A stretch of DNA of 39,572 nucleotides from an uncultured Bacteroidales bacterium (GTDB lineage Bacteria; Bacteroidota; Bacteroidia; Bacteroidales; UBA932), in the NCBI GenBank assembly GCA_945983015.1, contig CAMFSN010000002.1:1-39572 (forward strand), written 5' to 3'. Shown piece by piece: positions 17,798 to 24,998 of the stretch. Below the pieces are notes generated by a model, which saw nothing but the letters and a program-made list of their open reading frames with translations, did no database searches and had not been told where the DNA came from. Position numbers and translations under genes: made by a program. Positions within the stretch are counted from its first letter, which is position 1; each line of letters begins with the position of its first letter.

Positions 17798-20148
17798 ATA
17801 CTGAATAAGAGATAAGCTATCCAAGCCACAATCCAGGCCGTAAGACACTGAAAGATAATCACAAAGAGCGACCATTTCCCTCCCAATTCCCTGCGAATGG
17901 CGGTAACGGCGGCCACACAAGGGGTATAAAGCAGACAGAATACCATCATCGCCACGGCAGAGGCGGTAGTGAGCATATTCTCCACCCCGAGTAGGTTCAT
18001 AGTGGAAACCACGCTCTCCTTAGCCATAAAACCGGACACCAGGGATGTTACCACCCGCCAGTCCCCGAGTTCCATAGGAGCGAAAAGTGGAGATAGCAGT
18101 CCGGATATCCTGGCAAGTATGCTGTCAGAATAATCCGTCACCTGATTAAGAGTGAAATCAAAACTCTGCAGGAACCATATCACTATGGTAGCCAAGAAAA
18201 TAACAGTAAAAGCCTTCTGGACAAAGTCCTTGGTCTTATCCCAAAGCAGATGTCCCACGTTGCGCGCCTGAGGAAGCCTGTAGGAAGGCATTTCCATCAC
18301 GAAAGGGGCCGCTTGGGAGCGACGGCGGATGAGCTTGATGCCTATGGCGGAGCAAATCCCCAGCACTATTCCCAGCAAGTACATCGAGATCATCGCCAAG
18401 GCTGCGTGATCAGGGAAAAAGGCTGCCGCAAAGAAGGCATAGATAGGAACCTTGGCAGAACAGCTCATAAAAGGAATCAGCAGTATGGTAGCCCTTCTGT
18501 CTCTGGCGCTTGGCAGGGTCCTCGCGGACATTACGGCAGGCACCGAACAGCCGAAGCCTATGAGCATAGGCACAATGCTTCGTCCGGAAAGACCTATCTT
18601 TCTTAAGAAGGCATCACAGACAAAGGCAATTCTGGCCATATATCCGCTATCTTCCAATATAGACAGGAAAAAGAAAAGGACTATTATTATAGGAATAAAG
18701 CTCAGCACGCTGCCTACCCCGCCGAAAATGGCATCCACCACCAGAGAGCGAAGCATTCCGCTTACTTTCCAGGATTCGAAAAGCGAGTCCACAGTTGCCC
18801 CCAGAGCAGCAATCCCATCAGAGAGAAGTCCCTGAAGTGGCGCCCCTATAACATCGAAACTCAGCCAGAAGACCAGAGCCATTATCAGAATAAAGGCTGG
18901 CAGGGCTGTATATTTTCCGGTGAGAATCTTATCAATCTTATTCGAGCGAAGCCTCTCCTTGCTCATACGAGGCTTTGCTATGGAACGGGCGCAAAGCTTA
19001 CGGATAAAGGAATAGCGCATATCCGCCATAGCGGCATAGCGGTCCAATCCCCTCTCCTCTTCCATTTTAGAGACTATGTCTTCCAGAATTTGCTTCTCCT
19101 TCAGATCGAGCCCCAGAGCCTCAAGCACTTCCTGATCTCCTTCGATAAGTCTGGACGCAGCGAAGCGCTTTGGTAATCCTGCCACCTTCGCCTGATCCTC
19201 TATCAGATGCATAACAGCGTGCAGGCATTTGTGCACCGCCCCTTTATGATCCTCCGGAGAACAGAAATCCTGCCTTGCCGGCTTTTCCTGAAATGTGGCT
19301 ATGTGCACGGCGTGCTCCACCAGTTCTTCCACGCCCTCTCCCTTCGCTGCGCTAATCGGCACCACCGGCAGGCCAAGTTCCCTTTCCAGCACATTCAGAC
19401 GGACCGTTCCTCCATTGCCTTTCAATTCGTCCATCATATTCAAGGCCAATACTATCGGCACGTCCAGTTCCATCAGCTGCATAGTGAGATAGAGATGCCT
19501 TTCTATATTTCCGGCATCCACTATATTGATAATGGCTTTAGGCTTATTTTCAAGAATGAATCGACGAGAGACCAATTCTTCCTGGGTATAGGTGGAAAGG
19601 GAATAGATCCCGGGAAGGTCTGTGACAGTAATCTCCGGATGGTCCTTGAGGCTGCCGTCCTTTCTATCTACTGTTACTCCAGGAAAATTACCCACGTGCT
19701 GATTCGAGCCTGTCAACTGATTGAAGAGAGTGGTCTTGCCACTGTTCTGCTGTCCTACCAGGGCGAAAGTAATCTTTTCTCCCTTAGGCAGAGGATGGGC
19801 GTGATCCTTAGAGTGGTATTTTCCTTCCTCTCCGAAACCAGGATGAGAGTTCAGATCGTGAGCCGATGAGCTATACGCCCATTCCTTACTGATGTTGTCC
19901 TCTTCCTGCTCCAGAACCGAATCCTGAACAGGCTCCACTTCGACTTTATCCGCCTCACTGCTTCTTAGGGTAAGGCTATAGGACTGGATGCTCAATTCCA
20001 AAGGGTCACCCATAGGGGCCTTACCCTGCAGGGTGATGACAGAGCCTGGGATGAGACCCATTCCGAGCAGGTGTTGTCTGAGACTTCCTTCGCCTCCTAC
20101 ACTTAAGACCTGAGCACTTTGGCCTATATTAAGTTCACTGATTTTCAT
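17794..20148 (-). CDS. feoB: FeoA-FeoB fusion ferrous iron transporter
   Basis: N-terminal FeoA-like domain (MKISELNIGQSAQVLSVGGEGSLRQHLLGMGLIPGS), G domain GQQNSGKTTLFNQLTG, DLPGIYSLS, LNMMDE; C-terminal gate domains. Confidence 0.96.
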   Translation of the reverse strand: MKISELNIGQSAQVLSVGGEGSLRQHLLGMGLIPGSVITLQGKAPMGDPLELSIQSYSLTLRSSEADKVEVEPVQDSVLEQEEDNISKEWAYSSSAHDLNSHPGFGEEGKYHSKDHAHPLPKGEKITFALVGQQNSGKTTLFNQLTGSNQHVGNFPGVTVDRKDGSLKDHPEITVTDLPGIYSLSTYTQEELVSRRFILENKPKAIINIVDAGNIERHLYLTMQLMELDVPIVLALNMMDELKGNGGTVRLNVLERELGLPVVPISAAKGEGVEELVEHAVHIATFQEKPARQDFCSPEDHKGAVHKCLHAVMHLIEDQAKVAGLPKRFAASRLIEGDQEVLEALGLDLKEKQILEDIVSKMEEERGLDRYAAMADMRYSFIRKLCARSIAKPRMSKERLRSNKIDKILTGKYTALPAFILIMALVFWLSFDVIGAPLQGLLSDGIAALGATVDSLFESWKVSGMLRSLVVDAIFGGVGSVLSFIPIIIVLFFFLSILEDSGYMARIAFVCDAFLRKIGLSGRSIVPMLIGFGCSVPAVMSARTLPSARDRRATILLIPFMSCSAKVPIYAFFAAAFFPDHAALAMISMYLLGIVLGICSAIGIKLIRRRSQAAPFVMEMPSYRLPQARNVGHLLWDKTKDFVQKAFTVIFLATIVIWFLQSFDFTLNQVTDYSDSILARISGLLSPLFAPMELGDWRVVTSLVSGFMAKESVVSTMNLLGVENMLTTASAVAMMVFCLLYTPCVAAVTAIRRELGGKWSLFVIIFQCLTAWIVAWIAYLLFSI

Positions 20149-20226
20149 ATTGCGCTTAAACTGCGCAAAAATAATAAAAATATCCTATGACTATTATCCC
20201 TATATCTAAGGAGAAGACTGGTCAGC

Positions 20227-21561
20227 TCAGAACGTGAACTTTGACATTAGCTGAATTCGGTGATTGAAAACCCAATGCAGATTATCTGTAGCCAGACCAT
20301 TGAGTCCCACGCAAGTGTAACTGATCTTTCCATCAGCCGACTGGAGTTTCACATAATCGCCATACTGAGCAGCCGTAAGCTGATACTCGAGAGCCAGAGT
20401 GAAGAATTTTCCCACATTCCAGCTCAGTGTAGGAGCTATCCTGAATGCGGAATTCAGGTTAGGATATGCACTCTTGCAGAGGTAATTGCCGGTATCCAAA
20501 TCCTTTTTAGCATCATTGTCATAAGCCGAAGTAGCCGCATACTTGGCTCCTTCCATAGCAGGAAGCAGGGGCTCCAGGGTGCCGAGACAATTGGCATATC
20601 CTAAAAAGAGCGAAGCCTTGTAGGTCTTGCCGTAGGAAATGGAGAGCCAGGAAGAGGATGTGAGGGTCGGAGTGTATTCGCGGGACCCGTCAGCATTGAT
20701 GGAACTGAGTCCATAACCTCCGAAAAGATTCATATGCTCTCCAGCCTGGGCGAGCACGGACTTGGCTTTGAGCCTGAAAAGACCTTTGGAGTACTGCAGG
20801 TATCCAAAGAGCGAGAAAGTGGTGATGCTCTCGTCTATCAAGGCAGTTGCCGTCTTGACCCTGGGACGGATACTGAGCATATCGGCTCCCAGACGGGCAG
20901 TGAGACCCTCGTGGGAATAGTTCAAGCCAGCATATAGCTCGGGAATCATAGAATACTTTTGATAATTGGCCGAAGCTCCCTCAGGACCGGCGGAAGTATA
21001 CTGCACCTGCCAGGTTCCGGCAGTCAGAAGGCTGAATCTGTCGGAGAGTTTCCAGGTGGCGGACAGCTGAGGGCTGCGGGAGAATGGGCCGAAAGGCACG
21101 CCGATCTCCAGGGCTATGCAGTCAGGAATATCGGCTGCCATAGGGTGCCAGGATTGGCCTAATCTGAACTTGTGCCCCTTAGGACTTGCTATATCCATAT
21201 AGGCCTGCCGAAGACGGAAAGTGGCGGTGCCTGTGACTCCGGAAAGCCCGCTGTAAAAGTCCGCCTCTATCTTCGCGCTGAATTTGAAGCCCTGATACTC
21301 ATAGCCTTTGACATCCAAGCCGAGCCTGGAAGTAAGACTGGCCCACTTCATCGTAGGGATGGCGTTCAGGTCCTCTCCGGCCTCGCTTAGACTCCGGTCC
21401 AAAGGCAGATAATTATAGAGTTCCGCCGTACCGGATTTACTAAGATGAGAATCGTAGGTGAAGTAATTCCTGACAAAGCCATAGGGCTTTATCTCTTGAG
21501 CGAAAGCACTGGCGATTATACAGGCCAGTGCTCCCACAAAAAGTATTTTCTTAAAATTCAT
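20227..21561 (-). CDS. Outer-membrane porin (DcaP-like)
   Basis: Signal peptide; KPYGFVRNYFTYDSHLS, TATFRLRQAYMDI, KFRLGQSWHPMAADIPD; amphipathic beta strands to a C-terminal aromatic. Confidence 0.7.
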   Translation of the reverse strand: MNFKKILFVGALACIIASAFAQEIKPYGFVRNYFTYDSHLSKSGTAELYNYLPLDRSLSEAGEDLNAIPTMKWASLTSRLGLDVKGYEYQGFKFSAKIEADFYSGLSGVTGTATFRLRQAYMDIASPKGHKFRLGQSWHPMAADIPDCIALEIGVPFGPFSRSPQLSATWKLSDRFSLLTAGTWQVQYTSAGPEGASANYQKYSMIPELYAGLNYSHEGLTARLGADMLSIRPRVKTATALIDESITTFSLFGYLQYSKGLFRLKAKSVLAQAGEHMNLFGGYGLSSINADGSREYTPTLTSSSWLSISYGKTYKASLFLGYANCLGTLEPLLPAMEGAKYAATSAYDNDAKKDLDTGNYLCKSAYPNLNSAFRIAPTLSWNVGKFFTLALEYQLTAAQYGDYVKLQSADGKISYTCVGLNGLATDNLHWVFNHRIQLMSKFTF

Positions 21562-21563
21562 CC

Positions 21564-22985
21564 TTAAAATCCTATGAAGATCAGAACTGCATAACCCAAC
21601 ACCAGACCTACCACTCCCATTATGATACCCATCTTAGACATATCCTTGGTTCCCACCAATCCGGTAGAAGATGCGATGGCATTTGGCGGAGTGCTGATAG
21701 GCAGTATCATAGCCACTGAAGTAGAGATAGCCAGACCTACGAGCAGGGCTGCCGAGCCACCGAATGCACTGAGGTCAACCGCAGCTGCCACTGTAGCCAG
21801 GATAGGCAGAAGCAGGTTCGCAGCCGAGGTGTGTGAAAGGAAATTCGCGATGGCGTATCCCACGAGTCCGGAGACGATGATAACCACCAGGGCCGGCATT
21901 GTAGCGAAAGGAATGGCCTCCACCAAAACCTTGGCAAGACCTGTCTTCATAAGGGCTGTACCCAAGGCAAGTCCTCCTGCCACCATCCAGAGCACATCCC
22001 AGTTGATCTCTTTGAAGTCATTCTTCGAGAAGACTCCAGTAACTACGAACACGGCGAATGGAATAAGAGCCACCTCATAGGAATTGAGGCCTGTACGCTT
22101 CTCAGGGATAAGCCAGAGAAGTATAGTGACAATGAAAGTAACAGCCACTACCCAGAAACGGAAATCCTTCTTACGATCAGCCTTGATCTCGAGATTGATC
22201 TCCTTAGCCTTGAATGGGAAGAAGAGCAAGAGAAAGAACCAGGCGATGAGCAGCATCACTATTACAAAAGGGACCATCTTCAGGCACCACTCTCCGAAAC
22301 CTATCTCTATACCCAGGTTCTCCTTCAAGTAACCCAGCGCGATGACATTAGGAGGGGTTCCGATAGGAGTTCCGATACCTCCGATATTGGCGCCTATAGG
22401 AATTGCGAGGGCCAATCCGATGCGTCCCTTTCCATCAGCGGGCAGGTTCTTGAGCACAGGTGCGAGGAAGGCAAGCATCATAGCTGCAGTAGCGGTATTG
22501 CTCATAAACATCGAGAAGACGGCTACCACGAGCAGGATTCCCAGAAGGACGGTCTTAGGGTTCTTGCCGAAAGGGGCGAGAAGGACCTTGGCCAAAACCA
22601 CGTCGAGACCCACCTTGGTGGCTGCGATGGCAAGCACGAAGCCGCCCATAAAGAGCATAATGGTAGGGCTTGCGAACTGAGCCATAAAGTCCTTGTAACT
22701 AACCAATGTGCCGAGATTCTCCGCCGAACTCAGGAAGGAGAATTGGCCGTTTGATACTGTGAATATGAGGAGGACCATCGTAATGATGGATGTGGCCCAA
22801 GCTGGAACCACCTCGAGTATCCACATAAATGCTGCAAACACGAAAAGCGCGATTGTCCTCTGCTGAACTACGGTAAGACCTTCTATTCCGAACCACCCTG
22901 TAGGCATCACGAAAAGAAATACGGAGACTACCAACAGAAGGGGCAGGAGCACACAGTGTTTCACACTGAATTTCTTATCTTTCAT
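21564..22985 (-). CDS. SLC13/DASS family anion:sodium symporter (dicarboxylate/sulfate type)
   Basis: Multi-TM; FASPTIMLFMGGFVLAIAATKVGLD, IPIGANIGGIGTPIGTPPNVIALGY, ILPISTPPNAIASSTG. Confidence 0.9.
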   Translation of the reverse strand: MKDKKFSVKHCVLLPLLLVVSVFLFVMPTGWFGIEGLTVVQQRTIALFVFAAFMWILEVVPAWATSIITMVLLIFTVSNGQFSFLSSAENLGTLVSYKDFMAQFASPTIMLFMGGFVLAIAATKVGLDVVLAKVLLAPFGKNPKTVLLGILLVVAVFSMFMSNTATAAMMLAFLAPVLKNLPADGKGRIGLALAIPIGANIGGIGTPIGTPPNVIALGYLKENLGIEIGFGEWCLKMVPFVIVMLLIAWFFLLLFFPFKAKEINLEIKADRKKDFRFWVVAVTFIVTILLWLIPEKRTGLNSYEVALIPFAVFVVTGVFSKNDFKEINWDVLWMVAGGLALGTALMKTGLAKVLVEAIPFATMPALVVIIVSGLVGYAIANFLSHTSAANLLLPILATVAAAVDLSAFGGSAALLVGLAISTSVAMILPISTPPNAIASSTGLVGTKDMSKMGIIMGVVGLVLGYAVLIFIGF

Positions 22986-23000
22986 ATATATACTATAAAA

Positions 23001-23032
23001 AAATTTGCGTCACGAAAATGCGGCGCAAATTT
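23001..23032 (-). promoter_or_regulatory. Inverted repeat in the SLC13 leader, U-rich downstream flank
   Basis: AAATTTGCG (23001-23009) and CGCAAATTT (23024-23032), perfect 9-bp arms, 14-nt spacer; on the minus strand the distal arm runs into TTTTTTT just before the start codon. Confidence 0.6.
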
Positions 23033-23060
23033 AGTCAATATTTTTCGTATATCCTACCCG

Positions 23061-24404
23061 TTAGATAACTCCCTGCTCAAGCATAGCGGTGGCGACCTTC
23101 ATAAAGCCGGCGATATTAGCCCCCTTTACATAGTCTATGCTTCCGTCAGGCTGTGTGCCGTACTTGACACAAGACTCGTGGATGGAATGCATAATAAAGT
23201 GTAGTTTGCTGTCCACCTCCTGAGCGCTCCAGCTGAGATGATTGGCATTCTGAGTCATCTCCAAACCGGAAGTGGCGACCCCGCCGGCGTTCACTGCCTT
23301 GCCAGGGGCAAAGAGCACTCCATTGTGCTGGAAGAACTTGATGGCATCAGGCTGGCAGCCCATATTGCTGACCTCGCAGCAGCACCAGCAGCCATTGGCC
23401 TTAAGTTCAGCGGCATCCTCGGCGTCCAGTTCGTTCTGGAACGCACAAGGCAGGGCGATGTCGCAAGGCACACTCCAAGCCTTCTTGCCAGCTACGAAAT
23501 GAGCCTTTTCAGGGAAACGCTCGGCCATATCCTCCACCCGATTACGGTTAGAAGCCCTCATCTCAAGCATATAGTCTATCATCTCGGAATCTATACCCCC
23601 AGGAATCTGGCAAACCCCGTCCGGACCAGAAATGGCCACCACCTTGGCGCCCAGTTCCACGGCCTTCTTGCAGGCTCCCCAGGCTACATTCCCGAAACCG
23701 GAAACGGCTATCTTATGTCCCTGAACCTCCTTGCTTTCACGCTTGAGCATATTCTGAAGGAAGTACAAGGCTCCATAACCCGTAGCCTCTGGACGCAGGA
23801 TCGAACCTCCCCAGTTCATTCCCTTTCCAGTGAGCACACCGGTATTATATTGACGGGCCAATTTAGTGTACATTCCGTTGAGATATCCTATCTCGCGGGC
23901 TCCCACACCTACGTCTCCTGCCGGAATATCCTGGTCAGGGCCTATGCAACGCCACAATTCCAACATAAACGCCTGACAGAAACGCATTATCTCGGCATCA
24001 CTCTTTCCTACAGGGTCGAAATCGGAGCCACCCTTGGCCCCGCCCATAGGCAAAGTGGTAAGTGCATTCTTAAAAGTCTGCTCGAAGCCCAGGAATTTGA
24101 GCATAGAGGGGTTCACCGCCTTATGGAAACGAAGTCCACCCTTGTAAGGGCCTATGGCGCTGTTAAACTGAACCCTGTATGCCAAGTTCGTCTGAACCTG
24201 TCCTGCATCGTCCACCCAGGTCACCCTGAAGGTGAAAATCCTGTCCGGCTCGACCATTCTCTCCACAATCTTCGCCTTCTCGAATTCCGGATGCTGATTA
24301 TAAATTTCTTCTACACTTTCCAGTACCTCCTGCACCGCTTGGAGATACTCGCTTTCCCCAGGATGCTTAGCCTGGAGTCTGGTCATTAGTTCTGTGGTTT
24401 TCAT
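23061..24404 (-). CDS. gdhA: NADP-specific glutamate dehydrogenase
   Basis: VQFNSAIGPYKGGLRFHKAVNPSMLKFLGFEQTFKNALTTLPMGGAKGGSDFDPVGKSD. Confidence 0.97.
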   Translation of the reverse strand: MKTTELMTRLQAKHPGESEYLQAVQEVLESVEEIYNQHPEFEKAKIVERMVEPDRIFTFRVTWVDDAGQVQTNLAYRVQFNSAIGPYKGGLRFHKAVNPSMLKFLGFEQTFKNALTTLPMGGAKGGSDFDPVGKSDAEIMRFCQAFMLELWRCIGPDQDIPAGDVGVGAREIGYLNGMYTKLARQYNTGVLTGKGMNWGGSILRPEATGYGALYFLQNMLKRESKEVQGHKIAVSGFGNVAWGACKKAVELGAKVVAISGPDGVCQIPGGIDSEMIDYMLEMRASNRNRVEDMAERFPEKAHFVAGKKAWSVPCDIALPCAFQNELDAEDAAELKANGCWCCCEVSNMGCQPDAIKFFQHNGVLFAPGKAVNAGGVATSGLEMTQNANHLSWSAQEVDSKLHFIMHSIHESCVKYGTQPDGSIDYVKGANIAGFMKVATAMLEQGVI

Positions 24405-24422
24405 GGTTTTTTAAACGACAAA

Positions 24423-24998
24423 TCAGTTAGCCGCTGCAGCCTTTGCTGCCAATTCCTGCTGGAGAGTCTCCACAGTGCGTCCCTCAGGAATACCGAGAGC
24501 CTTACGGGCTGCAGGGGTAAGGTCAACACTCTGTGTATCATCTATATACAAAGCTGTATTTACATCGATGACATAAATGTATCCACCTTCTTTGGCCAAT
24601 TTGTTTACAGTATCGATGGCTTTCTTCTGTATAGGTGCCATAAGGGTCTGCTGCTGCTGAGCCAATTCCCTGTCGATGCTGCTTTCAAACTCCTGAATAC
24701 GGGATACGATGCCCTGGATTTCCTTCTCCTTGCTCTGACGAACTGCAGGAGTCCAGGTCTCAGCCTTCTGCTGATAAATGGAATACTTACTGTTATATTC
24801 CTCTATCATAGCCGTATAAGTCTCCTGAATTTCCTTGTTGGAAGCCTCCAAGGCGGCACGAGCCTCATCTGACTCAGGCATAAGTTGAACCAATTCAGTA
24901 AAATTAACGTGTGCGAATTTAGGCTGAGCTGCTGCGCTGAGAGCAAACAACGAGGCCACAGCCACCAAAATTACTTTTTTCATACTATCTAAACTCAT
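24423..24998 (-). CDS. OmpH/Skp family outer membrane chaperone
   Basis: Signal peptide; KFAHVNFTELVQLMPESDEARAALEASNKEIQETYTAM. Confidence 0.9.
   Translation of the reverse strand: MSLDSMKKVILVAVASLFALSAAAQPKFAHVNFTELVQLMPESDEARAALEASNKEIQETYTAMIEEYNSKYSIYQQKAETWTPAVRQSKEKEIQGIVSRIQEFESSIDRELAQQQQTLMAPIQKKAIDTVNKLAKEGGYIYVIDVNTALYIDDTQSVDLTPAARKALGIPEGRTVETLQQELAAKAAAAN

Noticed and set aside
19207-19869. 220-aa plus-strand ORF opposite feoB
   Set aside because: Antisense to feoB, no recognisable domain.
23238-24389. 383-aa plus-strand ORF opposite gdhA
   Set aside because: Antisense to a highly conserved gdhA; long open frame explained by codon bias of the coding strand.
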